From the NCBI GenBank assembly GCA_030374805.1, contig JARGSG010000093.1:143343-207342 (forward strand): a stretch of DNA of 64,000 nucleotides, given 5' to 3'. Both the position numbers and the translations under genes were made by a program. Below are positions 35,149 through 47,699 of this stretch, piece after piece. Source of the stretch: Gracilaria gracilis (lineage: Eukaryota; Rhodophyta; Florideophyceae; Gracilariales; Gracilariaceae). The notes under the pieces were generated by a model. That model did no database searches, was not told where the DNA came from, and worked only from the letters and a program-made list of their open reading frames with translations. Every line of letters begins with the position of its first letter. Position 1 is the first letter of the stretch.

Positions 35149-35246
35149 CCCCCAGTTGAAGCGTCATCGCCCACTCAAGTCAAGTAGAGCACTTTTCCTT
35201 GACGACCTCCCCCCAACCTGAACCAACTCTTCTTACTCCCCTTTTC

Positions 35247-35681
35247 CCTAGGAAAAAAAAGTTTTATAAATGGCGCACTACGTTTGGCAAAAAGTACCAA
35301 ATGGCGTAGAAAAGCGTTGCTTTTATCTAAGAGATGGCGCATAAATTTCATGCTTTACGCCATTTCACCGCCATTTATAGCATGATGTACACAAAGATTT
35401 ACGCCATTTCTGCACCTTTTTATAATTAGCGCACAAATAATACATAAGTTTTCAGCACTCGTATTTGAGGTATTAACTGTTATTCAATATGTGTACGCCA
35501 TTTATGAAAAGTGTCAAAAATGGCGTAGATCTTTGTTTACATCATGCTATAAATGGCGGTGAAATGGCGTAGAGCATGAAATTTATGCGCCATCTCTTAA
35601 ATAAAGACAACGCTTTTCTACGCCATTTGTTACTTTTTGCAAAACGTAGTGCGCCATTTATAAAACTTTTTTTTCCTAGGG
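35247..35681. mobile_element. 435-bp foldback MITE, copy 2
   Basis: Same length and CCCTAGG...CCTAGGG ends as 17504-17938, but in reverse orientation (the asymmetric centre is reverse-complemented). TTT flanks both sides, fitting a 3-bp target duplication. Only scattered differences from copy 1. Confidence 0.9.
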
Positions 35682-35996
35682 TTTTTCGTCATCTATATTC
35701 CCCCTTAGCAACCACACCACACTTCGGCACTGTCCATGCATCCATGCTTTGAACTGCCTTCCTTTCTTTTGGTTCCTTTCGGTGGTCTGGTCTCCCACCT
35801 TCACAACTAAAGCGCTTTTGCGTGTCACTTTAAGGTGAGCACGCATCACGTAGCTGCCTTTGCACTTGTTGTCTTTCTACTTTCTCCTACCGTGACCGTA
35901 AGCTTCGCGGTTGGATTTCTAATTGATATTCACCCGTGCTGCGACACGTTTTCTATTTAGCTTTGCTGCATAACAGAGTACTTTTACGTCGCATCA

Positions 35997-36790
35997 TCAC
36001 ACTTGAGTTCTATATCGGGTTGTTTGTTTCTGCCTAATCAAAATGGTGGCCCCTACCATTCTTTCCGTTCCTCTGGGTTTGTCACCACCCGCGTCGTTTG
36101 TCACCGCGCTTTCGAGAATAGGGTCCACACTTAGCTCTTCTTTAGACAATTTATAGATTGGTCCCATCTCAGGACTTGATCTTTCTTTCAGATCGATTAT
36201 CATTTCTAATTCTAGACCTGGTGGTAAGCGTCTTTGTAGATTATTTGGAAAACATCTTGATACTCACTTCGTAACTTTTTTATTGGATATCCACTTATTC
36301 AATCTGTTTTTTACTTTTGGGATCAACTTTGTTCCTATATGGTTCGATGATAATATGGTATACCATCTTTATTTTCTTTCTTGCCAGTATTACAAATTGT
36401 TTACTAATAAATAGGAACGTATACCGGGATGATGAGCCATGCCTACCAGATTCTGCGTCCAGAGGAATGAGTTTTCTCCAACCTTGACGAGCATTTTGTT
36501 CAATTTCCAATCATTATGTGGATTTATGTCTGATAAACATGACTTGTGGAGGATTAAGTGAAAGAAAATCATATCCACTATGTATGGTTTCATATCGGCA
36601 AATAGCTGACCATTTCGTAGAGAAAGATCATTCGAGCTGATATGCATTACGACAAGAGTTCCATCCTACAATTCAGCTTGTAACTCATACATATATATTG
36701 CAGATTCAAAATTTCTGCCAATATTTGAGAAATAAAAATCTCTTCACAACCACTATCCACTAAGATATTGCATGCGGGTGGTACTTTAGT
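35997..36790 (-). pseudogene. Ty3/gypsy fragment: DSG-type protease to start of RT
   Basis: Reading the minus strand from about 36,780: NILVDSGCEEIFIS, a retropepsin D[ST]G site with intact Asp; after a stop, a stretch ending DINPHNDWKLNKMLV (normally ILG..WL..nP.idW); then MIIDLKERSSPEMGPIYKLSKEELSV (36203-36126), the conserved IDL...GPIY.LS..EL lead-in to RT. Homology fades at about 35,990. It is a different subfamily from the 8-19 kb element (DSG and GPIY type). Confidence 0.55.
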
Positions 36791-36969
36791 ATCGAACTTT
36801 TCTTTAAACACAAACGCAGGTGATCTTTCAGATCTTTTCTTCGGAAACGGGAGAAAAGTATATATTTTAATACTTTCTTCATGGGTTTTGCATTTTATTC
36901 TTTTTGTTTCTTTTCTGTTAGCCTTGAATTTATTTTCTGTATTCCATCGATGCGCTAACAGATTTTGAG

Positions 36970-37650
36970 CTATCGCCTTATTTAGGTGTTTGGACTGTAA
37001 GCCCTATTGAGCGGGTTATTGTAATGGTTCTTGGCAACAAAACGTTTCTTTGAATTATAACGCGAGAACGTAGAGAGGCCGATACGGTCTTGAGACCAGA
37101 GTGGCGGCAGTGTACAGTCGTGTGACTGTAATGAGTCCGAACGGTGAGGGAGGCCGAAAGCACTGGGCGGTTGAAGAAAGAGTAAACAGTCGGTATCACC
37201 AAGCGCGCACAGATGCATGCAAAAGGGTACGAAAGGTCTGAGAAACCTTAGGAGGATTTATCAGGCGGTCTTTCGTGAGTGAAAACTAAAAAAGAAGACC
37301 TTCGGCAGAAGATGCTTGTTGTTTATGATTCGGGCCTCGGGAGATCCGAGCTACAACTAAATATCGGGTCTGGACCCATTACTAACTACTGTACGATCGG
37401 TCGAAGTGCATTGTCACTACCCAACTTGCACAAGTGTCCAACTTGTACGCTCTGCCAGTCCGTCTGGCACTCGGTCACCAAAACTTGTACACGTGGTTAT
37501 GCCACTGCACCGGCCCACCGTGCATTACCCTCTTGCACGTGAACGGTCAAGCGGATACGCTGCACCCCAACTCGGGCCCACTATACTACAGATCTCCCTC
37601 CTACACTTGCACTTCATTCACGGTTGCCGCGTAGCGCCGCAAAGTCTCTA
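36970..37650. other. No gene recognised
   Basis: Only short overlapping ORFs. The stretch 37,400-37,470 repeats AACTTGCACAAG / AACTTGTACGC-like words. Confidence 0.3.
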
Positions 37651-37659
37651 CGCCTATGT

Positions 37660-38570
37660 CCGCATGTTTGGGAGGGCGCTATCGTATCCGTTTGGAAAAC
37701 TTGCCTGGAAGGGGCGGGGCAAAGCTATGGCAAAATTCATGAATGGCAGAGGCCAAAAAAGCTTGAATGGGGATGATAGAGTCCAAAACAAACGGGGAAT
37801 ACGGGCTGGTACGCGAAGGGCAGTTCAGGGACGTACTACGTGTTCCCTCGAATTGAACGAGATGGTCCATAGCTGTACAACTTACCCATTGCCTTCCGCG
37901 TGCAGACCTCATCTACGACGTTTCGCACGTATAAGTCCGATCGGAGGCATGCCACTCGTCACATCGAAAGCCCATGGCAATCATCATAAGGAGCGTACCA
38001 AGCGGAGCTTACAATCTGTGAGCTTCACCGACGGTGGGGTGGCGATGTGGCGCTAACTGTTCGGTAATACGCGCCAAGGGTGTACCGAGTTTGTACGGTG
38101 AACAGGACGCCACAGTTTCCGCTTTGGAAAGTTCGCCCAGAAAGGACGGGACGAAGCCATGCCCAATTTTCCAAGTGGCCGGTGGAGAGCCCTTTAAAAT
38201 TGGTAGGTGCTTAGAGAAGTGCGAACGTGTGACATAAGGCACGGAGTAGCGGTGATGCATAAGGACGGCTGCCTTCACGGGCGATAGTAGCCTTGGTCGT
38301 GAGCGCAGCGGGATGGCGTTCAATGCCGTACACGTCCGATCGGATCACTTCGACTGCGTTCAGGGCTCGATCTGACTCGATTGCGCCTCTGAAAGTCCAC
38401 TAATGGTTTAGTAGTAATCTATTGAGGTGCTACGGGCCTACGGTGTCCGTTCCGGAAATGCTGCTCATCAAGGGCGGGGCGAAGCCATGGCAAACTTTTC
38501 AGTGGTAGGTGACCGTTTAACTGAACAGAAGGAAACAGTACGGTGACGGGTGTCGGCGTCGATATACAAG
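37660..38570 (+). repeat. Three diverged direct repeats
   Basis: Related segments at about 37,690-37,760, 38,120-38,190 and 38,450-38,515 share TTTGGAAA...GCC..GAAAGG.CGGG.CGAAGCCATGGCAAA-type sequence, spaced ~430 and ~330 bp. Divergence is high. No coding frame is shared among them. Confidence 0.4.
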
Positions 38571-40175
38571 CCGAGCGATAGACGTGTGAGATAGAACCGT
38601 AGGGGGTCATGTCCGATCGGTGTTTGTCAGGAACTGACAAACCGATTCGTGGGAGGTTCCAGTTGTAGTTTCGTACCGTACGGAAGGGAGCGTGCGATGA
38701 CATTGGTTCGGCCGAACATTCGCATATTCAGCGCCATTTCTTCGCATCCGTAGCAGTGGTCCGTATCTGGTTTCTCCCATAGTCCGTTCGAAAGATATAG
38801 CGTTGCGCGGATGCCAGGCCTGCGGGCACCGTCGAAGGGCCGGCGCCCCTGTCCGCAATGCCTGTATTCTCGTATGGCCATGTCGCCGACCGTGGTGGCG
38901 CGACCGAAGGTCCGGGGCCCCTTCCGTGTGGTATAGTAAGCGATGGCTTCCGTAGTTCAATTGGTTTAGAAATTCTGAGCGTCTAGGCCAGTAGTGGTGC
39001 AAAATGCCACGTCTGGGAAAATGGAGCTCAGAAGACTGCGACTATGGTCGGTGGCAATCATTGTTTCGTACCGGTTGTATCATAGCGCTGGGTCTGAAAA
39101 TGGCGGAGGGATCGCTGGATGTCAGTCTTTCAGAGGATAGTTTGTAGAATGTGCCCACAAAAAACGCATGGTGACAGTTACAGTGCGGTACGCCTAACGA
39201 TCATATCGGAAACCGCCGTGACAGTCAGTTGAAGCAATGACCCATACCCTTCGGGCTCAAAAAATTACGAATTAATCATTGCTGGAACGTATTTGCGCCA
39301 CACGTGCGTCACTAACCGATTAAGTAGACAGTATTGCAGGAAAGAGACGCGCGCGTGCAACTAAAAAAATCACAAGTATTTCGGCAGTGTGGCGAATCCA
39401 AACTGGCCATTTTCAGCGCCTGAAACGCTACCGTTTCAGAGCTAAAGGCCAAAAATCGAATCTTCGTTTTTGCTACCGTACGGGCAGACAATTTCCGCGA
39501 CGGATTTTTTTAATTCGCCTTGCAAGTAACGGCGCTGCTTCACCTGCCCGGCTGCGCCAATGTGGCGCAATAGCGCATGCAGTTCTGTTCGAGTACAGTA
39601 CACAGATGACGTGGCGGTGTACCTCTGGCGTTACAAAGAGGTGTTTCCGTCACAGAGTGACGTCTTATCGCCGCGTAGTCCGTAAAACATTCAAAAACCG
39701 TCCTCATGGAAGGAAGAGGAGCAAGACTCCGTCCCTGCTCGTGATCGATGCCATAACCGTTCGGAGTTTCAAGCCAGTAGAGAGTAGAGTAGAGAGATTT
39801 GTTCTCTAAGACACAACTTCGTCTATACAAAATCCAAAAAAGTAGAATCCAGATGGTATATGCCGCTCCTGCCTTACCGATACTTACGTTCAGATTTTGA
39901 GCACCGCGCACATTTCCCCCCTCTTGAACGTTTGGCACATACCGAATGGTTTCTTCGGCTCCAGTACCTGACAATAAAGTGCTGGGAGATGTGTTCGGGC
40001 GGTTCGAATGTGTCCTGATCTGCACGGTAACCATGCCAACATACACGGTATCTCTGTCCATTTGGAATGTCGAGATGGGCGACGACGCTTTCTTTAAAGC
40101 TCGGAACGGTTCCAGGTGGTGAGGTAAGCTCGTGGTCAACGGGTTCGTTCGCATACGGCCCTTCCTGCGCGGCAG
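38571..40175. other. No gene recognised
   Basis: Open frames at 38607-39002 and 39540-40154 (both minus) are without motifs. The latter overlaps what would be sequence 3' of the integrase fragment and may be decayed element sequence. Confidence 0.3.
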
Positions 40176-41065
40176 CTACTGAACTGCGTGTACATTCGGA
40201 AGTACCCGGGGTGTTTCTCGGCCACGTGGTTGGGTCTTTTGTGACTCTGTCAATAATGACGATGTTATGAATTTTTTTTGGTTCAGAGTGACAGTAGATT
40301 TCGGGGCGAATACAACGTCAAACGGGCCAACCGTTTTCGTTAATAGCTTCCAATACGTACGTTCCTGATCAGTAAGGTTATTTTCCGTTTTCTTGTAGTC
40401 TAGTCGGTCGAAGAACACCTCTTCCCCAAGATTGAAGCCCGGCGTGTACCGTACAGACATATCAAAGTTTTCTTTATAGCGCTGTTGGGCGCGTTTGAAC
40501 TCAGTCCAAGCGGTCTGCAGCGTGGGTCGTAGGAGTTTGAGCGCATACCGTTTTAAACGAGTGGCAGTGGGCGGTGTAGGCGTCTTTGAATCCAATGACG
40601 TGCTGGGTTATTCCAAGAAGACCTTTAGTGGCTTGCGCGTTAGCGCAATGTCGAACGGTGGGGTACCAAGATATCGGTGGACCTGTAGGCTGTGGTCGTA
40701 CGTAAGAGGTTGAACGTAAGCCTGCCAAGTGTTCTGGTCGTCCTAGACTAGTCATTCATGCTATCTACTAGCTTCTTGTGGAGCGGTTTGGCCTGCCTCT
40801 TTACCTGCAAGTGGTATGCCGTTGTAAGTACGTACTCGGTTTTTAGTGCGGAGGACACCGTCTCAAAGACCTTAGAGATTACCTGAGGCTCGTTGTGGGT
40901 CAGTAGGTAGTTCTTTATTCCGTACGGGTAAACTTACTTCTGCAGGAAGACCTTCGCTACACAGCGGGAGCTGTAGTTGACCTCATGGAGGTAGAACGGG
41001 CTATCTTTCTGAACCGATCGGTTATAACCAGTATGTACTGTTAACTCTTCATGAACTTCGTAGAT
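40176..41065 (-). pseudogene. Ty3/gypsy integrase fragment
   Basis: Minus strand: a remnant of the zinc region (MIYEVHEELTVHTGYNRSVQ, up to ~41,065) followed after a deletion by YLLTHNEPQVISKVFETVSS and TTAYHLQVKRQAKPLHKKL, the integrase block normally containing the second Asp (here His); then PLTYDHSLQVHRYLGTPPFD (~40,700) and the C-terminal part 40595-40176 (QRYKENFDMSV ... GEEVFFDRLDYKK ... TYWKLLTKTVGPFDVVF), a GPF-type tail. The 5' side is cut exactly where large-element copy A begins, so A probably inserted into it or joined it by rearrangement. Confidence 0.65.
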
Positions 41066-41489
41066 CATCGGTATTCTCAGAGTGCTAGTATAGTATGCTA
41101 GATCGCTGGTTTTGAAAATAAAAAGTTCGAAAAAACTAGCGTTTTTGCAGTTTGGGCTAGTTGGCAAGACAAAAAAATAAAATTTTGGAAACTACCTTTC
41201 CGTTCAGTGCAGTTCAAACTTCAGCTACTGGAGGTGAAGGCTAGTGTGGAGCTTTCCTGCCACCGCTCGTAACTTTTCATTTCCTACACTCGTCAAAAAC
41301 ACTCCAAAAAACTGCGAACCCACAACTAGCGCTCCTTCATTCCAACCCTGCATTTGGATCCTGAGTCTCAATTTCCCTAAATTCCAAGTTCAAGATATCC
41401 AACGGAACACTCTCTCCATTCTCGTACACCCTCCTAGCCACAAACCGGTTCCCAACCCTTCCCAACGTCTTCACTTTCTGCTCTTCTAG

Positions 41490-42307
41490 TATGCGCTCCG
41501 CCGTTCACACAGCCACCGCCGCACTACCAAACCCAAATAGTGGCGCTCCACCAAGCAACTGCCGTAGCATCAACATCTTCCTATCCCCGTTCACCACTGG
41601 TGGACATGGTGATGGCATCACTCCACTCTTTCGCCTCTTCCTCAGCGACTTCCCCCAACCTCCCCGCCATTTCCTTCTCCTCTCCCTCCCCCCACACACT
41701 CACCCCCACTACGAGAGCCAGGCTTCACCAGTAGCCCGTCCTCTCTTCCCTTTTCTCTCCCAACGCCTCCTTCCCTCACCAACTCCTTCACCTCCACGAC
41801 AATTTGCACGCCTTCTCCACCTGTCCGACTTGCGCGTCCAACACCTCCACACGTCCTCTCAGCCCCTTACTCTCCCTTCTCAGCGTCATCATCGTCTTCC
41901 TGACGCACTCTACCATCTCAATCACATGCCTTCCAGTCCCCACTCCAGCCAAGTTCATCCTTTTCCGAACCGTCGAAATCAAATCCATTGGCACCTCAAT
42001 CTCCGATACACTCAGCACCACCCCTCCCATCTCATCCACCATCTAAGAAAGCTAATCGTCCAAATGCGCCTTCAGATCTCCTCCAAGCTTCGTCATCGCT
42101 TCTCCATCTCTTCCGCAAACCTCTTCCCCGGTTTCCCATTTCCTCCACCCCCATCGCCCCCACCTCCCTCTCCATCCCCACTTCCCTCCTTCTCCACCAT
42201 GAAAAACTTGTCCCCACCCTTCTCCTTTCTTCCTGGTGGCGTCTCTTGTACCTTCGTCCGGTGAAGCAGAGCAACTAGCTCCTCTTCCTCGACGTACCAC
42301 TCGACAT
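41490..42307 (-). pseudogene. Coiled-coil protein, copy A
   Basis: Counterpart of 51199-52155. The start ATGTCGA at 42307 is conserved between copies. LVALLHRTKVQETPPG matches B's LMALLHRTEVPETPPR. A Gly/Glu-rich linker and a leucine/charged helical tail (RLRRESKGLRGRVEVLDAQV, minus strand 42042-41788) follow. Frameshifts and stops break it. Plus-strand ORFs here (41491-42264) are Pro/Ser/His-rich shadows. Confidence 0.5.
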
Positions 42308-42599
42308 CGCAGAAATAAATGGCGGTTCCCGATAATGGAGATAGATAAGAACAAGCGAAATGAACCCAACAGTTGCAGCACTCCCCCCCCCCCCCACTCC
42401 ACAACCCTTTGCGATGTCGGCCACACACCCACTAGCGCTGCACAACCCTTTGTACTCCATTCATATCCACTCCAATTTGTAGCTATTCCACACAATTTCC
42501 ATTTTTTCCTAGGAATCTCCACATTTTCCCAACCTCGGTCCGAACCATATCCCAATGAAACCCCTGATGCACCGCACTACCTCTCAAGTACTAATGGTA

Positions 42600-42870
42600 C
42601 CATAAACTCTTACATTCTATGCTTCATTTCACTTCATACCTCCTCATGAACACATTCTTCGACCCTACCTCCTCTACAGCCCTGCTGCCCATTTCTTTCC
42701 GTAACTGAATCATACAAATCCCCTTATCTCCTGGGACAACATTTTAATGGCCAAAACAACAGCCCAGTTGTGTACTTAAACCCATCCCCACTCCTCAGAA
42801 TGTAGACCACTTTCCTTTCATGGCTACCAGCCCCTGACAGCTTCCAACAGCCCATATCTTAAATCAAACA
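42600..42870. other. Divergent intergenic region, copy A
   Basis: Together with sequence back to 42308 this separates the minus-strand coiled-coil gene from the plus-strand oxidoreductase. No motif identified. Confidence 0.3.
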
Positions 42871-42881
42871 AACTCATCGCA

Positions 42882-43455
42882 ATGAGCTCCCATTCATCTT
42901 CCCTCCCTTCTACAATCATCCTAGCTATTTTCGTAGATAGAGGCCGTATTGGAACCATGCTTTAGAACAATGTTTCTCGAGACACCTTTCTCTCCATCGA
43001 AGAGTTCATTTCCGCAGATTGCTTGGCAATGTCTGAACGCCTCCGGACCGCAGCTCTGACTTGCAGTATCTTCGCCTAAAGCTCCTTTTTTTAAGTCTTT
43101 CTACGAAAAGCTCGTTTGGATCTCGTCCTTCAATCTCGTCGGTTCTTCATTTGTATTCGTTACCACGTATGAAGTGGCTACCAAGTACAAAACTATTGTC
43201 TCAACTATAATGAAGGAGCTTCTAGGCATAGTCACCTTCAAAACAGGTCTCTCCTTCAATATCCATTCTACACTGGAATCCCTTCTGGAATACGGCAGCA
43301 CTCTTACTTACTTCCCAGCCTCTTTATCGGAGTATGAACCCAGAAATTATTACTTCTATCTCACCTCCACACACGGAAAATTAGCCGGAAGACAGGAACC
43401 TGCCCCTTTCCGCACCAGCTATGTCAATGTTCTTAGACATCACATTCTCCAGTAA
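42882..43455 (+). pseudogene. Ketopantoate-reductase-like oxidoreductase, copy A, internally deleted
   Basis: Starts like B (MSSHSSSLPST..., then FVDRGRIGTML, the Rossmann GxGxxG-type turn). It has a stop after the turn and loses about 85 codons present in B (from the glycine after FISADC to the residues before LTCSI). It resumes with FYEKLVWISSFNLVG and ends HVNVLRHH near the same stop position. Dead copy of the gene at 52668. Confidence 0.6.
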
Positions 43456-43615
43456 TTAGAACAAATTGTAAACCTCGTACTCGTTGCAACTACACACACA
43501 ACCCGTTTTTGGTCTCCAGTTCTTTTCAAGTTGCCGCTTAAACAAATCACCTGCTCACTTCTTATTTCAAGTCTCTATCACAAACAAACACAACAGTATA
43601 AGTGCTACATTATAC

Positions 43616-46600
43616 CTACTCATCGTCTTCATCCACTATCATCCTTTTTTCCTCGTAATGCTCATCTGTAATCTCCACATGGCCTTCTCACATCTCCACA
43701 TCTTCCTCTTCGTACTCGTCCTCCTCATCTTCTATATCTTCCATTTCACTCTCTTCCTCCAGACCTTCATCATCGTCGAGCTGGTCGTTTGGGTCTTCTC
43801 CTATTTCAAAGTCCTCATCTACGAACTTTGGCCGAAACGCTGGCTCCCTGTGCACCGCGTCAGGGAGCTTGTATCCTTCTGTTACAAAGTACATTTGATA
43901 CCTCCGGCAATTCTCTTTCACCAACGCATCCATGTACCCAGCTCCCGCATGAAACACATCCCCTCTCCCAATAATGACAGAGTAAGGTGGAACTCTGAAC
44001 TTCTTCACAACCATTGTACGTGATAAGCTTCTCAAACTCCTGTCATCCATCACATAAATATTGTGTGACCTCTCACAAACCCATATAAAAAATGAACTCT
44101 ACCCAGAGGCCATCACGAAGAACTCCAGAATATCTCCCTTATCTTTCTCCAAATTCGTCAACCCTCGAGAATCAGTGTGCAACACCTACCTTGGACATCC
44201 CTCTCCCGAACAAAACAAACGGCCTCCAGTCTGCACCGCATACATACTTCTCTTCGCCTTGATGTTGTTACAAAGGTGAAGGGCCAATGAAATTTGCCCA
44301 AACCTCGCATCCAACAGCGCCCGTTTTCTCACCATCATCACCTTCTTCTCATCAGATGACAGACAATCAATAATCCGTTTCTTGTTCGTGATATATCTTC
44401 CCATTCCTTGCATCCCGACCACAGCATCCTTTCCTTCCCCCACGTTTATGATGGGATTCCATTTCGGTCGGTTCTCTTCAAATTTCAAGTCTGGCTGCTC
44501 CTTGAAGTCCTTCCCAAAAATCTCCAGCAACCCGTCCGTCACACCTTCATCCATCCCAATGCCCCTCTTCTTCGCCTCCTCTGACACACCTTCGTCAGTT
44601 CCGAAGTGTCCCAAAACACAGAAACCCCCTTCCATTAATTCCATTCTCTTCGTCGCAAAGTAGTCTCGAGCGAGGTCATCCCTCTCCATCGCCGCTTTCC
44701 AAAGAGCTTTGTTTTCTCGTGTCGGTTTCCCTTCAACGGAAGCTTCACTTCAAGAACTGGTTCTTTCGTACTGCCGAGCTTCTTTTCCACATTCCGGGCG
44801 TCATGCCAGTACACCGCGTGATGGACCGCTTTCAAACCCGCCACCCCAAACAACCCGCCCTGTGCTCCTTTCGCAAATGAATCATCTCCATCCGCGGATG
44901 CTGATGCTTTACTGCATGCCTCCCTCCCGGCCACTCACTCGGTAACGCATTCACCAGACTCGTCTATGACATATCCGATCCATCAGCCCACTGACCTGCC
45001 TTATTCATCCCTTTCGGTGGCTTCTCGGGATTCATATCTTCAAATCCACGCATCGTTCCTTCCTCCACTCCTTCTTCCTCGTCCTGAACGAACCTACTAT
45101 CGTTCTCACTGCCACCATTTTCATCTTCGCTCTATGACACAAAATTTATTTTCTGTTCTGTAAAGAAATTCGTCAATGTCGGCTTCGTCATATTCCTGAA
45201 TAAAGTAACAATCTCTATTCGCATATCTCCAGAAGGGGTCTTCACGATGCCCTTCTTCATATTCTTCGGAGCATGTTGGATTTCTACCTTATCCTCATCG
45301 TCATTAAGATCAATTAACCTCTTCTTCTTCTTCTTCTTCTTGCTCCCAGCCTTGCTACCTCAATCCTCTTTCAGCCAGCCCGGAGCAATCTCTTTCCGTG
45401 CGCTCCTCTTCAACCCTGATGGCTCTGCATCATGTTCTTCTCCCGCATGCAAGCTTCCGACAACATGGGAGCTTCTTCTTCCTCATTAGGTGCTGCGGTT
45501 AACGTACCATTACCTACACCCACGACTTCAACCACCTCCTCCCCCACCTACTTCACCTCCTCTGAAGTTTGAAGCGATAGTTTGAAAACTTCTTGAAGCT
45601 TGTTACCTGCGGTCTTCACCCTTCTAGAAACCATCCAGTCCCATGAACACTTCGCACCACCAAGTTCCATTTTCCACATACCCAGATATTCCATCACAGA
45701 CACATTTTTTCCTCCTAAGTTGAATACTGTCTGCAATGCTTCCTCAAAACTAATCTCCCTCTTCTTCCCAGTGAGATTACATATGTTTTACATACCTCTG
45801 CCACATTGGAAGAAGTGCTTTTTCATGTCTTCAAAACGACCTGCTCTCGTAGAAGAAGAGAACCTCATTTCCACATGTCATTGCAAGCAACATACGATAA
45901 ATTGAAACTGCCCATCGGTGAGTCCCATCAAGAGATCACTCGAGACATGCGTCAACATCAGGGCTAAAACTTCCTCACACACCTTCTCAAAGAACTCCAA
46001 ACTCCCTTCACATTCCACAAACTTCAGAGCCAATGTCGCGTAACGAGTCAAGTGTAGCACGCTGTAGTCTCCGATAGCTTCAATTCTCTTCCAAGCACTA
46101 GCTAATGGCTTCAAAGTAATGCTCTTCACATCCACATGTGACTCTTCCACGAAGTTCTGCACGAAAGATACCGTGCTATGAATTTGTTTGCAAAACGACA
46201 TCTTCATCCCATTCAAACTCATCTCGTTCAAAAGATTGCCGAGTCCTAGTACCTCGTTCATTTCCATGGCATTCCCATCCTTTCTTCTTCACAGCACAAG
46301 ATCCAAGGAACGGACTATATCCACCCACTTCCCGCCTTCCCCATGCAAGTCTCGTAGCACAAGAATTCGGTGATATCCGTGTATGAGGATGACGGGCACA
46401 ACAATCCTCCCATCAAAAACTATTTCATTCATATCATACTCCCCTAGAGATCCCACAGCTATCGAACCTGCACACGGAAGCCACCCAAAGTTGCGACATT
46501 TCATCATCGTCGCCTCCTTGTGTCCCAGATTCACACTTCGTACTGTCTTCTTCGGGATTTCAATCATCTCGATATCTATCGTCAACCTGCGCTGAAAATA

Positions 46601-47412
46601 GTCGGCTACGAAAATCTTCTTGAGAGACAGGGTGTTGTGAACCTCCCTCGACGGGACACTTTCTCCTTCATCGAAAAAGCACTCCTCCGGGTCAGCAAGG
46701 GGAGCCTTACTCGTCTGAAAGACCTCCACAATATCATCGTCGGAGTTCTCTATGATGCTGACGCTCGTTCCCAAGGGCTTCTTTATCCCGTGAGAAGTTC
46801 TGGAGTTTTGGAAGCTTCCTCAGCAGGTTTCTCGACCTCCAGAGCAACCAATTTTCAGGCTGAGATGTAGAAGACTTGGCAGCCCTAGACTCTGGAGTAT
46901 AACTTTGCGGAATTTCGATTGGGTTCATCATCGACGTATCCTACGCATACAAACCAGCCCTGAACACCTCGCCCAGCGTCCTTGGTGGGTCTTCAGTACC
47001 TTGAAAACGGTAAGGGTACTTCGCGCATCCACGACCTATAATCTTCGTCCTCCAGATCACAACCAAGTCTTGACTCTCTAGGGCAGTCGTGCTTAGGAGA
47101 CGGCCATAGAGCGAATGGCAAAGAGCCTTCCGGGCACCACCGGCCGACTTCATACCTCTCACCTCCGCAGTTCCCAATTTCACCGTGCTCTTTTCTTTTC
47201 CAACCGTCAAACAAATGCACCGCACTGCCGCCTTTCACTACCGGCGCAGTAGGAGGCACATGATTATTCGTTATTGCTCGGGCTGGTGGCATACCTGTTG
47301 AAGTGGCTTTTGCCCTCCCACTCCCTTGCATTAGGGGCGGCATTTCTGACACCCCTGCACTTGGGTTCGGTCGTCTTGCATCCCGCCCCCTTTTATGATT
47401 ACGGGGCGGCAT
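43616..47412 (-). pseudogene. Long AT-hook / ParB-like / Fe(II)-2OG dioxygenase gene, copy A
   Basis: Counterpart of 57544-53705. Starts MPPRNHKRG at 47412. It includes the SENSDDDIVEVF-type acidic patch, VPVILIHGYHRILVLRDL (B: DGYNRFLVL), the conserved middle (GDYSVLHLTRYATLALKFVE, 46,060-46,000), an NLS/acidic stretch, then the dioxygenase: VLHTDSRGLTNLEK with a TAG just before it, GDVFHAGAGYMDAL, ENCRRYQMYF. The C-terminus is very acidic to TAG 43616-43618. Several stops and frameshifts. Where B has a TGA at 57227, A has a Cys codon, so the two copies decayed independently. Confidence 0.55.
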
Positions 47413-47699
47413 CGCGGTTACAAGCGGCCGATAGAATCGAAAAGGTTGTTTACGACCGTCGAGAACGCTCGCGAGATCGGTTAGCCAGTTGTAACTTTCG
47501 CTCCCGTTCCTTTCCGTCTACTTCATCACGGATGCGCGTCCGCTCAATATTAGTTTAAACTATACACTGTGCCTATATAAAACTTTATGGCATACTTGCG
47601 AGACATTTACAAAGCTACATCAACCTATATCAACCTAATAATATCTGAAGTACACTTGTACAGCATCGTTTGAGCATTAAAGAAAGAAATAAAATTTGT

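Noticed and set aside
37406-38056. 216-codon plus-strand ORF
   Set aside because: No domain, crosses a repeat segment, and several frames are equally open in this GC-rich stretch.
38946-39020. tRNA-like start (GGCTTCCGTAGTTCAATTGGTTTAGAA-type A box)
   Set aside because: The D-arm-like part is suggestive, but there is no matching acceptor strand, no TTCRA B box and no consistent anticodon arm.
41491-42264. 257-codon plus-strand ORF, Pro/Ser/His-rich (also 51245-52042 and 51673-52431)
   Set aside because: Shadows of the minus-strand coiled-coil gene; composition is what its reverse complement would give, and the minus frame is the one conserved between copies.
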